A DNA stretch of 64,000 nt, from contig JABMCL010002917.1 of the NCBI GenBank assembly GCA_018857735.1, positions 21,001 through 85,000 of the forward strand. The letters are read 5' to 3'. The position numbers were made by a program, and so were the translations under genes. This document shows positions 24,618 to 35,280 of the stretch, piece after piece (the first letter of the stretch is position 1; each line of letters begins with the position of its first letter). Source of the DNA: Alviniconcha marisindica. Lineage: Eukaryota; Mollusca; Gastropoda; Provannidae. Below the pieces are notes generated by a model. That model searched no databases. It was not told the origin of the DNA and saw only the letters and a program-made list of their open reading frames with translations.

Positions 24618-27600
24618 AACTGGCAATCTTTTTATCAATTTCTATACTGTTATGTATGTATTTCCGTGCATGCATGGAACACATTCTATATAACTGAATC
24701 CAGTCCCGGTTATTGTACTTGAGCTGAAGACAATAGACCACCACCACCAATTTAAAACAAAAAATCCACACATACACAGAAGCAACTGGTAACTGTATAC
24801 TTGTATGGCAAAGAAATATAAAAAGCACAAAAACAATGGAGGAGACAATAAGAGAGCATTATACACATTCAGAGGAATAATGCTAAGCGGGTGAGAGAAG
24901 GAAAATGGGAACAAATTTTGAATTTTTATCTGAAAAGACAAATATGATTCTTTTCAATAATGGCTTGGGACCAAAGGAGTTATCTCAATTTAAATTAAAT
25001 GGTCAAGACTTACTATATAAATCTGAGATAAAATTCCTTGTAGTATATCTTACAACAAAACTTAATTGAAAAAGGCATTTGGAGACAATATTGTATAACT
25101 ATAAGGCAAAGAAAGGCTTTAATTTGCTGAAAAGTATCATTAATTTGACGTTAAAATATAAAAACTGGGTCAGAACATAAAAACTCTTATTCATCTGTCT
25201 ACCTCTCTTGTATGATCAAAACTGACTTATGGGCAAGAGGTCTACTTCTATGTTTATTCAGGATCATTTTGGTGAGGCAAGCAACAGCAACAGATGCCAA
25301 TCAATACCCTCAAGTACATCATTATCTTTTAGTGCATCTTCATCTATCTGGGCACCATGGAAGTGAGTCAAACAGAATTCTGTTCAAATTGGCTAAACAC
25401 ATTTTATTTATCCCCCTCTCTCCCATGTAAAGTAGACATAATAAATAAATGACTATTGTCAACATTGCCACTGGTTGCATGTTTCAGCGCAAGTCCAGTA
25501 AAAAATCAGCTCCATACGGAACAAAGATATCAACCAAACTGCTGCCACATATCTGACCCAGTCACTGCCTGCAGCTGTACACTCCTTCAAGACTCTCTGC
25601 TTCTATTTTAGTATCCGTTCTACCTCCGTGTCACTGCAGTAGCACGTAAAAGATCCTGGTCATTCAGCCAAAAGTGCAGGTGGCAGGTTACAGCTAAACA
25701 CGCATACACCTTATGTATGTGGCTTTGCATGAAGTGACAAGGAGCATGGTTGTATGGTGTACACAGAACTTGCGCCGAGACGACAGCAGTTTCATGTGGC
25801 ACCAGCCATGCCAACGCTTAAGTACACTTCGGTGGTCATTAAAAAAAAAAACAATAAAAAGCTAGTCACTCATGTAGAATCACATGCGAGTGCAGTGAGT
25901 CTGCTCAGGAGAGCAGAGAATAGCGCTACATAAACGATCATCAATCAGTCCTACTCTGACACCCTGACCTTCAAAATCTCCCCCACCAGACTGGCCAGCA
26001 AGCTATTTCATTCACAGGGCCCTTCAACTGGAATTCTCTTCTACTGTCATTTGATCATTAAAGTTCAAGTCAAACCCAAAGAATTTTTTTTCTTCTGAAG
26101 TGCTCTTTTCAGCTGTGCAGTTGGAAAGGGAGGGTTGCAGGTTGGGGGGGGGAGGGGGGGCAGGGACATAAAATGTATTTGTGCTGATCATTATTTTTTT
26201 CCCTCCTTCTAGTTGTGTGTAAATCTCTATGTACGTGTATGTTTTATGCCTTCCTTCCCCTTCCCCATACAGTTAAATACCACTCACATGCCTTGAACTG
26301 TTTCACTTCGATGGGAATCGGTGTGTTACAAGCCTCATTTTATTGTTGTTGTTATTATATACATTCAACATCATGGACCACATGCTCATGAATATTTGCT
26401 TATAAGTTTAATTTACAATATGCATGTGCAGCAAAATTGCTATCATTTTTATTTATGTTTTTGGTCTTTTTTTGTTCACAACCTGCTGTTTTACCTCTTT
26501 GCAGAAATTGTGTCAAGACTCAAGGTCACTGAAAGAAGAATAAAAAGGTAAAGGTGTTTTGGGGGGTATTCTCATGTAAAACATTACAGATTTGACATTG
26601 GAACCTACATTTATTTCTGGGGGAAAAAACAACTCAAATGAATGCTATTATGCTAAAATGTATCTTACATACAAGACATCCATATACGAACATGAGAAAA
26701 ATACAGAAATATGCAACAAAAATTCATTCATATTTCATTTTTATGAGTGTGTGTGTGTGTGTGTGTACATGTGTTCGCATGTGTGCACATGTTTTCCTGT
26801 AAGCACAATGACTACTTTAAGGTACTTGTTCTGGTTCACTGGAAGGGAAAGCAACAGCAACAGTGTGCAAGTCATCACCCAGGGTTCCTACCACATCTTC
26901 ACCAGTATCTGTCTGGATGGCTATGAGGTCAGTCATTTTACTGGACCTTGCTAACTCAACTGCATCTCATTTTCTCCCACAAAACTCCATTTTCAGAAGA
27001 AAAAACCCTGAAGAAAGACCACTGTGCACCTTGGTGAGAGAACATCCTTCTTTGAAATTAAGACATTTTTTTTTTTTCTGAAAAAAACCCTATAAAACTT
27101 GTTTCTAATTATCATATCAATATTAAACATGTTCACTAACTTGCTATTTTATAGTGTATAAATGCTATATTTGTGTGTTTTAATATTACCAGACCCAGGG
27201 TTGCTGTACACAAAGTTAGTGTGCAGCTTGATCACAGTTAAAGAAAAATCCATTTTGTTCTTTTGTTTCTTTCTTCAGGTTATTAAGATTCCTATAGGTT
27301 CTTCTGTCTGCTATATTTGTAATACTGTAAACATCAAAATATTTGCTGATGCTGTACAAGTAAACACAATAGTATAAGCTTTAAGTAGAACAACAAAATC
27401 CCATCTATTATGCTACAGAAACATCTGTGTGTATAGTTCATAGTTCATTAAATAACGCTTTACTAACAACTGCCTTAAAGGACAAGTCCAAGGTTAGGGG
27501 TGATTTTTGATACAATTTCCGTTAAAGCTCGCTGAGAACAATGATGTGGGTGAAACTGTGATCTGAGGGTTATAAATGCACGAAAAAAGGTATTTTCTGT

Positions 27601-30600
27601 CGTACCAAAAGCATCGCCATGACGCCCAAATCACGTGACCATATGCCTACTACGTCACTCTGGGGAGTCGCTGCAAAATGGCCAACTCGAGCTCCGAAGA
27701 CGAAATGATACTTTGCCCGAGAGACCCACAAGGATACAGCCATATTAGTTTGAGCCTGTCAGGCAGGATTTTGAAAGAGTACCGGAACATCGTGTCAGCA
27801 AACCCCATGCGGTATTCCATGGAGTTTGCGAAATCTCACTCACTGAAGTGCTCGCTACACAAATGGGCGTGATGCGGCGCAGCAAGAAAGTCAGCTCGTT
27901 TGAATTGTATAAATTTAATCCACTTTCGCCTCACTGCAGATTCTTTCTTCATTTTGGTGTAATCTTTATTGAAATCTGCCTTCATCACTTCCCAAGCTGG
28001 AGTTGGAGAAAATGTCATGTGTTTGCAACTTTCCTGGAAAACATTTGTGTTTTCTCAAATAAATTAGAAGTGTATGAGGCTACCCAGTAAACATGCCCGT
28101 ATGGGGCCGGTACAAGCATGGTATGGGCAGTCCCAACACTGCCCACAATAGATGGTACAGGCACCCTATAAGGAGCCCTATATATATACTGTACAAGCTG
28201 CACACAGTGAAACGTGCAGGCCTCGTACTGCGCCCACACCATGCCCTGTGCTGCCGCTGTACTGTAGCCCATACCGTTTTGCCTGTACCGGCCCCTTACC
28301 ATTTTGCCCCAGTGTTGCCCTTACAAGCCCTTACCGACCCGTACTGCCCTGTACCATTTTGCCCATACTGCCTCCATACCATTTTGCCCCCAATAATTTA
28401 TGAGTTAAAAATAATTGGGGGTAAAACCTAATAGACCATACATTTTCTCTTGGACATGTTTACTGGGTAGCCTCATACACTTCTAATTTATTTGAGAAAA
28501 CACAAATGTTTTCCAGGAAAGTTGCAAACACATGACATTTTCTCCAACTCCAGCTTGGGAAGTGATGAAGGCAGATTTCAATAAAGATTACACCAAAATG
28601 AAGAAAGAATCTGGATATTTTATCATATTTAGTAAAATCTCATCTTGCTGACAAATTTTCACAGATGGATCATTATTAAAAAATGAAAAAGCAGTGCTAG
28701 GTTAGATATACTAGAGTTTAAAACAGAAAAGAAGTTTCTACTTAGGGAAGGGAAGATCTATATTTACTGCAGAATTATTTGCACTATTAATGGCTTTATC
28801 ATGTACTTAAATTACTAATGGCATTGTTCACTATTTTGTTTTGTGTGGACTCAGAGGTAGTGTTATATTCATTAAATTCCACAGATAGTAAAGTGAGATC
28901 TGGCATTATTTATGAAATAAAGCATTTGGTTCACTGCTTACTTATAAAAGGTACAGGTGTCACTTCCTGTTGGATTCCTTCACACTGGACTAACTTTTAA
29001 TGAACGGGCTGATAGAGCAGCAAAACGAGGAGCCATCAACAATATGCATTCATTAGATATTCCATTATCTTAAAAGGAACTGTGCAACATTACTGAAAAT
29101 GATATGTGGAAACGATTAGGATTTAGTCAATCAAACTCATTATCCAGTTTTGAACGATGTTGCAAGGTCTGTGTTGAGTTTAGTATACAGGCTTCTCCTC
29201 AATGCTATCAAAACAAAATTTTCCAAAGATATTATGTGCATTTGTAAGTAAAAACAATCAATATATCATGTTATTCAACTGTCAGTTTATGAAGTCCTTT
29301 TTGCCTCATGCATGATCGTCTGATGGACATGGACATTTATCTTTACAAACATTTTTGTTAGAAAATAATTTGTCAATTTGTTTATTTATTTTTTGGCTTA
29401 TCACCTGATCCCATTGGTCATTTACTTTGAATTACATGTGTGAGAGATTTTTTTTCCCTTTCTTTTCCATCGGATGGGAGATGGGGGAGGATGTATGTGT
29501 ATGAGAGTACAGACAGGGGTGTGTGGTATTGAAGTGTGAGTGACAGCTAAATTGTGACATTAAGATGGGGGAGGGATTATATGCTATGAATATGTATAGG
29601 GGCGGGTGGAATCAAAGTGTGTGTGATAGCTAAATTAAGTGTGTCATAAAGTAAGCAAGAGTTTCTACACAATATCTTTTGAGTATCATTGTGACAGTAT
29701 ATGACATTTAGGGTGTATGAATGTGTTAGCATATGTGCGTATATGTGGTCCTGTGTGTGATACAGATCTGATACAGATCAGGAGAAACTAGCTATCTGTA
29801 TGGATGCAGACACAAATGTACGCATGGTTGCTTGTTGACAGCAAATAAGTTTATTTTTTGTTTTTTTACAATAGCTATCTGTATGTATATATGGTTGTTT
29901 GTTGACTGTAAATAAGTTTTGTTATTGTTTTACATAAATTTCTTATTATTATTATTGGTGCAACTTGCTGACACATGTTGTTAGCATCATAATTTAAGAT
30001 CAGTCTTATATCACTGATGTGAAAAGACTTTAAGTAAAAAACAAAGAAGAAGAAGAACCAGAGAAAAGGAGAAAGACAGGCAGGCAGGCAGACAGACTGG
30101 CAAGACACTGACAAGAAGACAGACAGATATGCACTCACTTTCCGCACAACCTGATTTTCATGTACTTGGTTTAGCATGAAGCAAATGTCAGCAATGGTAT
30201 GGAAGAACTGAGGTGAATACAAGGACTCCGGAGGCAGCTGTGCAAAGTGCAGCATAAAGAGAATCAGAGATCCCTCCATGTTGTTGAAGCCCATAATGAC
30301 GTCTATGTCTCCGATGCCATTCTCCTGCACGTACTGCTCGTCTTCAGCCAGCTCCTTCAGGGGGCGGGGAAGGAACACACCTGCCAAGAAATTGACTGAC
30401 TGATCTTTAATGCTCATGGATTAAAATAAAATAAAAAAACATATCTGTGCAAAGTATAGTAATACAGCAAAATGCCAAAAGAGATGGCACACAATACTTG
30501 AACTTTAACATGTTCATCAGGATATCAAATAAACCTACACACAGCTTCCTAGTCCTTGTTTCTTCAAGACAAACTGTTAGCATGTACTGGTTTCCTTTGT

Positions 30601-33600
30601 AGTTTTGTTTATTTCCTGAATAATAATAGTAACATGTGGTCACTAAGTTGTCATCATGGGCCTCAAAGATGAAAGAAATCTGACTCCATAATTTTTTAGA
30701 ATTTAAGCAGAAGCCTAGTCTTAGACTCTGTCCTTTCTAAATCAGAAACAGAAACACACCCACATGCACGCACAGAAACCCCCACAAAAATGCACACATC
30801 CATGCAAAGTCTAGTAATACAGCAAAATGCCAAAAGAAATGGCATGCAATACTTGAACTTTAACATGTTCATCCAGACATCAAATAAACCTAAACACAGT
30901 TCCTCGTCCTTGCCTCTGTAAGACACAAACTGTCAGCATGTACTAGTTTCCTTTGTACTTTTCTGTTTTATTTCCTGAATAATAATAGTAAAATATGGTC
31001 ACTAGGCTGTCATCCTGAGCTTGAAAGTGTGAAACTCAAAGATGAAAGAAATGTGACTGCATAACTTTTGAGAAAGAACCAAAGTTGAATGTTCTGAAAC
31101 AGCTGTCCAGGTGAACATTAACCATTCTGGTCTGATTTTTTTAATTTATTATGAGTCAAAAATCTAATGAATCCGTATTCTCACCATCAACAACTGGGAA
31201 GAACATTGCAGTCAAAGGTCCTGCACTTGCAAATTCTGTTGATTTGTTGAAAAAGTCAACAGCTGGCTGCTGCTTAAGACAGTCAATCAGTTCTATGGTC
31301 GAATCTCCTTTACACCCAAATAAATCTGCTACAGCCTTGAAGGCCCCCTTCATGTTCTGCAGATGAGATGTCACTGTCTGAGGGGCTCCACTCTGCATTA
31401 TCACTCTCTTAAAAAGTCCTCGTGACTGAGGGCTGAACATCTGAAGACCCACACTCATACTTCCGGCTGATTCTCCAAAAATTGTGATGATGTCAGGGTC
31501 TCCCCCAAATGCTCTAATGTTGTCTTTGACCCAACAGAGGGCAAGGTTTTGATCCCAGAGTCCTTGATTTCCAAGAAGTACTTCATCACCAGAACTGAAG
31601 AAACCTAAGGCTCCTAATCGGTACTGAACAACGACTACTATCATCTTTTCGTCTACCACCAGTTTTGAGGGTCTGCAAACAAAAAACAAAAAATGTGCAT
31701 TGGATATTACAGTTTGCCAAAAATAAAGCATTCCTGGTTATAGAGAGGGCAGACAATAGTCTCTTCAGAGGTTAGAGCGCCAGACTCGTGATTGAAAGGT
31801 CGCGGGTTTGAATCCCTGCAGGAGCGGCGGGAGAAGTGTGTCTGTACTGACTCTTATTTCGGTATCCGTTCCACCCCCATGTTACCGCAGTAGCATGTAA
31901 AAGACCCCGGTCATTCTGCCAAAAGTGCAGGTGACAGGTTACAGCTAAACATGCATACACCTTACGTATGTGGCTTTGCATGAAGTGACATGGTGCATGG
32001 TTGTATGGTGTACACAGAACTTGTGCCGAGATGGCTGCAGTTTCATGTGGCACCAGCCATGTCAGCGCTGTAAGTACACCACTTTGGTGGATATCCAAAA
32101 AACGCGCTATGAAAAAGCTAGTCACTCACGTAGAACCACATGCGAGCACAGTGAGTCTGCTCAAGAGAGCGGAGAATAAAGCGATATAAGTGATCATCAA
32201 TCAATCAATCAATCTGAATGAACCATTTTTTTTTTTTTACAAGCCTTAATGATCAAGCTATACAGTCAATCTAGCTCTGAAGAATAGCAAACTTAAACTA
32301 ATACTTAATTCAGGGTGACCTGTAGGTGGGAGCATCGCCCATAGAAAATCCTCCCCCATGGAAGAAGACCATGACTGGATAGAGTGGTGCTGAGTTCTCA
32401 TCAGCAGGCGGCATGTACACGTTCAGCATAAGACAGTCCTCGCTGGTCACCTGGGATGACCCAATAAGGCCAGGCTGCACCTGCACATGACATATCATGA
32501 GTCAGGAGGCACATGCACCCCTCAGTCCGTACACATCATGAGCCAGGCTGAATCTGCACCCCTCAGTCAGTATGTGTCATGAGCCAGGACACACCTCACC
32601 CCTCAGTCAGCACTGTTGTGAGCCAGGCTGCACCTGCACCCCTTCGTCAGTATGCGTCATGAGCTAGGAGGCACCTGCACCCCTCAGTACATGTCATGAG
32701 TCAGGTTGTACCTGCACCCCTCACAGTACATGCCGTGAGCCAGGAGGCACCTGCACCCCTCAGTCAGTACATGTCATGAGCCAGGCTGCACCTGCACACC
32801 TCAGTCAGTACATATCATGAGCCAGGAGGCACCTGCACCCTTCAGTCAGTACATGTTGTGAGCCAGGCTGCACCTGTACACCTCGGTCAATACACGTGAT
32901 AAGATGTCCGGAGTGCAGTGACGCTGGCAGACAGAATGGTCTTTCCCAAAATGTTCAACGTTCAATGTTCAATACAGTCAGGTTCAAGCTGCATCTACCA
33001 GCCAAACCCCCTTTCATCATTGCTGCAATGGGTTACGTCATAGTTAGTCCTAGCTCCCCTTCCTTTTGTACACCAACAAAAAAATGGGGCAGTTAACTCA
33101 GGTATCAGGGTGATGATGTAACAATTTGTGGCCCAGGAGAAAGGACAGTAGGCAATAGCTGTATGAATACAAACCTGGTCACTCGGCTTTCATCACTACA
33201 TTGTGTTGCTTTGCCACTGCCACTGTGACATCATTCACTCTTAAGTGTGATCATTAGATCCAAACACATAAAAGGTTCAAAAGAATGCTTATTTATTAGG
33301 ACACAAACACACAATCTGCAAATTTTCAGGGTAATCCCCTTTGTCAAGCTACAAAATGACACTTAAACAACAAATGAGATCCAAACACATAAAAGATTCA
33401 AAAGAATGCTCACTGATTATGACAGAGACAACACAATGCAAATTTTCAGGGAAATCCCCTTCTTCAGGCCACAAAACAATACTTAAACAGTGAAATGGTT
33501 AAAAACAATGAAAAATGATATGAGAGTAACTTATTTTTTGTTGTTGTTGTGTTCAGTGCTTGTTGGAAGAATGTTGGCATGACAATGACATGTAATAGGT

Positions 33601-34406
33601 ATGATGTAATGAATATTATGTGACGTAAAAATGACAGAGAAAGGTAAGGAGAATTAGTTCCCCTGATTTACATTATCACACATTATCTTTACATTATCCT
33701 TCTTTCTTGTCTGTGACTAAAAAACAACCCCAAAAAACCCAACAATGGGGATCCAGAGTGCATGATGTGCATATGTGCTCTGGACAGCCTACAAGACTTA
33801 ACCATTCATTTGTTTTGACCAGTGTGTCACTGTCAGTGTGCAACAGGCTGTCAAGACTCACTCTGTCACAACACTGTACCCAAGTAGACCCCTTTCATTT
33901 ATCTCACTGTCGCACAGCAAAAAACGATCAGAGTTGACTACAAAGTTCTACAACTCCTCCAAACCAGATGTAGGGGGAGAATGCTGACAATGACATTGTG
34001 CGTACCAAGATTTGACTGGGCTGAATCATTTTGGATACACAGTTCAATACCAGGTCCTTAGTTGACATTACTTCTAAATACTAGATGTTCTACTCGATCC
34101 CTTGTTTCAGCTCACTAGACAGGTGCGTGTGACAATGGGGCTAACCTGAAGACAGGCTGGCATGACTTGATCTGCCACAAACACCTTCCCTTCCCCAGGT
34201 CCAGGGTGGGGCTGTGGCTTCTCAAACCTCAGGTCACCGACAGGGGGGAGGGCGTAGGGGATACCCAGGAACCCATCCATCTTCCTTCCTTCATCCCCAT
34301 CCACACTGAGCCCCTGGATGGAACCCCAGGGAGCCTGGATGATGGGGGTGGGTGACACACACTGCACCATGAGCAGCAGGAGGATGGCGTTAGTCAAATC
34401 CTCCAT
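22443..34406 (-). CDS. Carboxylesterase (type B), ER-retained, complete six-exon gene
   Basis: Exons on the minus strand: 34406-34146, 32480-32320, 31672-31185, 30380-30139, 24501-24134 and 22680-22443. All have AG/GT borders and matching phases (0, 2, 1, 0, 2), giving 585 residues plus stop, a usual length for the carboxylesterase/cholinesterase alpha/beta-hydrolase family. Residues 1-20 are a hydrophobic signal peptide. [10 protein letters not shown] and the oxyanion loop FFHGGGF lie in exon 2. The nucleophile is in FGESAG (Ser about 209), the acid is the Glu in NNMEGS (about 339) and the His is in HHGDEL (about 457), so the triad is complete. The protein ends AKDEL, the classic ER-retrieval signal. 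The predicted role is hydrolysis of ester substrates in the ER lumen, as for xenobiotic or lipid esterases; the substrate is unknown. The introns hold SINEs, LINE pieces, a minisatellite and a candidate gene on the other strand. Confidence 0.92.
23265..23470. repeat. Dispersed repeat E (copy 1)
   Basis: GATGATCTGAAAGATGAAAG, then AAGAAAAAGACCTCTGGCCA and the following 70 bases match 55690-55860 with moderate divergence. Confidence 0.6.
23608..23665 (-). repeat. Short dispersed repeat D
   Basis: The reverse complement reads AAGTTGGTGTTTTACGCCCA, then GTCAACCGGTATGGTTATAT. The same word appears at 37935 and 47867 on the plus strand, so this is a repeat family end. Confidence 0.65.
24134..24501 (-). 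CDS. Carboxylesterase exon 5 (catalytic His)
   Basis: Starts [12 protein letters not shown] after the acceptor ACTTTCAG and ends phase 2 before the donor GTGAGT. It contains [16 protein letters not shown] and the catalytic histidine in SHHGDELAL. Confidence 0.9.
24579..24614 (+). repeat. (CT)n microsatellite
   Basis: About 17 CT units just upstream (minus-strand sense) of exon 5. Confidence 0.9.
24905..25440 (+). pseudogene. RNase-H-type LINE remnant, RT C-terminal part
   Basis: With frame changes, the plus strand reads TTKLN, then a Lys/Arg-rich helix and LLKS, then [12 protein letters not shown]. This corresponds segment by segment to TTKLNWRLHIENVINK...LSISLVRSKLIYG of the better preserved element at 62560-63598 (minus). 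Many stops. The RNase H part of the same family lies at 28640-29330. Confidence 0.6.
25605..25950 (+). repeat. SINE family B, head missing
   Basis: It begins in the body at GTATCCGTTCTACC and runs through GTAGCACGTAAAAGATCC, GGCTTTGCATGAAGTGACA and the tail GAGTCTGCTCAGGAGAGCAG. It matches the copies at 31758 and 52312. Confidence 0.85.
25950..26500. other. Intron, LINE-tail-like debris
   Basis: Degenerate words such as CAACTGGAATTCTCTTCTAC near 26025 resemble LINE C-terminal coding. Nothing else is supportable. Confidence 0.3.
26505..26547 (+). CDS. TNF/C1q-like candidate, exon 1
   Basis: Needs one base from an upstream exon to complete its first codon (phase 1). It encodes [13 protein letters not shown], a short charged helix. 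Confidence 0.3.
26505..27377 (+). CDS. Possible small TNF/C1q-like gene fragment (3 exons)
   Basis: Three exon candidates agree in phase: 26505-26547 (acceptor CTCTTTGCAG, ends phase 2), 26804-26927 (acceptor TTTTCCTGTAAG, ends phase 0 at GTCAGT) and 27279-27377 (acceptor TTTCTTCAG, ends at a stop). The joined product of about 90 residues begins with a charged helix [14 protein letters not shown], then [15 protein letters not shown] and [17 protein letters not shown], then [14 protein letters not shown] glycine-tyrosine strand GSYHIFTSI followed by an NTVNIKI strand is the style of TNF or C1q trimer domains, but the domain is short and no aromatic C-terminal strand is seen. It lies on the strand opposite the esterase, in its intron 4. 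It could be a fragment, a pseudogene or chance. The required upstream phase (1) equals that left by exon E at 15158. Confidence 0.35.
26804..26927 (+). CDS. TNF/C1q-like candidate, exon 2
   Basis: Phase 2 in, phase 0 out. It encodes [20 protein letters not shown], the most domain-like part. Confidence 0.35.
27279..27377 (+). CDS. TNF/C1q-like candidate, exon 3
   Basis: Follows a strong polypyrimidine tract and CAG. It opens [20 protein letters not shown] and stops at 27375-27377. Confidence 0.35.
   Translation, partial: VIKIPIGSSVCYICNTVNIKIFADAVQVNTIV
27480..27935. repeat. DNA-transposon-like segment with THAP remnant
   Basis: The plus strand from 27678 opens [19 protein letters not shown] and continues for 64 residues. 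The minus strand 28018-27836 encodes [20 protein letters not shown] and ends HLCSEHFSE. The C-x2-H-F ending with the upstream W...R..F pattern is a THAP-type zinc-finger tail. It adjoins the inverted-repeat structure at 27940-28610, so both probably belong to one element. Confidence 0.5.
27940..28610. repeat. Foldback element with ~155-bp inverted arms
   Basis: The left arm 27940-28092 is almost identical to the reverse complement of 28455-28610; both contain AAATGTCATGTGTTTGCAAC and TAGAAGTGTATGAGGCTACC in one or other orientation. The 360-base loop is pyrimidine-rich on the plus strand and repeats CATACCATTTTGCCCC-like words. The arms overlap the THAP remnant. Confidence 0.9.
28640..29330 (+). 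pseudogene. LINE RNase H domain remnant and C-terminal knuckle
   Basis: With frame changes it reads FTDGS-like sequence near 28660, [14 protein letters not shown] sequence near 28770 and [19 protein letters not shown] (28830-28885), then IPSHW and [15 protein letters not shown] near 28995. A C-x-C ending near 29240 follows. These are the DG, E and D-containing blocks of RNase H followed by the family C-terminus. It is related to 62560-64000. The 3' untranslated sequence probably continues to about 29860. Confidence 0.7.
29460..30138. other. LINE 3' tail and short tandem duplication
   Basis: Near-repeats of about 70 bases (TAGCTATCTGTATG at 29791 and 29873, each ending AAATAAGTTT). No gene on either strand until esterase exon 4. 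Confidence 0.5.
30139..30380 (-). CDS. Carboxylesterase exon 4 (catalytic acid)
   Basis: The acceptor TTCTTGGCAG ends at 30381; the first two bases complete a split glycine. It encodes [15 protein letters not shown] and [14 protein letters not shown], the Glu being the usual acid of the triad. The donor GTGAGT lies below 30139. Confidence 0.9.
30451..31075. repeat. ~355-bp tandem duplication in esterase intron 3
   Basis: AGTAATACAGCAAAATGCCA and about 230 following bases occur at about 30457 and again at about 30812, with roughly 10% differences. Confidence 0.85.
31185..31672 (-). CDS. Carboxylesterase exon 3 (nucleophile elbow)
   Basis: After the acceptor TTTGCAG it encodes [20 protein letters not shown], then NIRAFGGDP and [12 protein letters not shown], the nucleophile elbow. 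It ends phase 1 before GTGAGA. Confidence 0.92.
31758..32215 (+). repeat. SINE family B, full length, in esterase intron 2
   Basis: The tRNA-like head GGTTAGAGCGCCAGACTCGT, then GGTCGCGGGTTTGAATCCC (B-box), body and tail match the copy at 52312. It ends in a short CAAT repeat (about 32196-32214). Confidence 0.9.
32320..32480 (-). CDS. Carboxylesterase exon 2 (oxyanion loop)
   Basis: Starts [10 protein letters not shown] after the acceptor TGTGCAG. It carries [17 protein letters not shown] and [16 protein letters not shown]. It ends phase 2. Confidence 0.92.
32480..32895 (-). repeat. ~41-bp minisatellite overlapping the exon 2 acceptor
   Basis: About ten copies of a unit that, on the minus strand, contains GGGGTGCAGGTGCAGCCTGG. 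This is the same sequence as the acceptor and first bases of exon 2 (TGCAG at 32481-32485, GTGCAGCCTGG at 32470-32480). The array starts at the exon border and extends into intron 1. Confidence 0.85.
33250..33600 (+). repeat. Foldback family F, two tandem partial arms
   Basis: GATCCAAACACATAAAAGGT and the following 110 bases recur from 33380. Both contain AATTTTCAGGG-AATCCCCTT. The region ends with GGAAGAATGTTGGCATGAC, as in the other copies. Confidence 0.8.
34146..34406 (-). CDS. Carboxylesterase exon 1 (start and signal peptide)
   Basis: ATG at 34406-34404 opens a hydrophobic run [10 protein letters not shown], then the mature start region APWGSIQGL and [16 protein letters not shown], a canonical family block. 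It ends phase 0 at GTTAGC. An AG at 34423-34424 with a pyrimidine/TG tract implies an upstream untranslated exon; GTGAGT below 35281 is a possible donor for it. An in-frame Met further 5' exists, but the signal peptide supports this one. Confidence 0.9.
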
Positions 34407-34929
34407 CGTCACACTGCAATACCTGAACACCACACACACAGAGTTAGTTAGTTCTTGAGTTTAACGTCCCTGAGCAGCAGTGAATTCCAGACAGAGAGGC
34501 CAAAATAAGAAAACGGCACAGTGGGAGCAAGCCTTCTCAAAACAAGTTTCATCCAACAGGTAGAACTAGAAGAGATCAAAATAAAAACATACCAAATTAC
34601 CATCAATGATTTTGTTTTAAAATGCTCCCTTAATTTTATATTCAATTTCTAAACTTAGTTTCAGTGACGGATAATGGGATGGGCTGCACACAACAATGAC
34701 AAGTGTCAGTCCTAATTGCTTGCCGTACATGTTGCAGTCATTGCCCTTTGATATCGTGCATGAAAGTTGCATGTTCACATCACCAAAGAACAAAACAAAA
34801 GAGGCCACTGGTAGCCATTATGCTAGCTAGAACACCTCACAGTGCTTTCTACAGCCAGTCCAACTAATCATGACTGTTGTAAAATGAAAATAAAATCAAT
34901 GAGGCATCTTAAAGGAACTAGATTGAAAA

Positions 34930-35110
34930 AAAGAAAAACTGTTGAGGCATGATACCTGGATGTTGTTGCAATGACCAATGTACTCAACAGATACAGAAAA
35001 GAAAGTAGCCATCAGAAACTTTATGAAGAATCCAGATTCTGCACCTTAAAAGCCTGAAGAAGTCAAAAGAAAATGACACAGACTCTTGATGTTTCACAAA
35101 ATGATACTCA
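34930..35110 (+). pseudogene. LINE fragment, same family as 38280-39485
   Basis: GAAACTTTATGAAGAATCCA, then GATTCTGCACCTTAAAAG and GATGTTTCACAAAATGAT parallel 38838-38920 (reading LYKESGFCTLKERRKRHKLL, then MFHKM). Confidence 0.7.
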
Positions 35111-35280
35111 ATATATACAACCAACTTTCTCTTTCCCTATAGTAGCACACATAAACCAAATAAAAATTGGATACCTAAGCTGAAAAGCTCGCTCCAACTA
35201 GTCCAAGCATTTTCCAGCCAGCCCAAACACATGAGGCACCACCACCAGAACACTAGATATTAAGGTGATAGGGAACTCAC

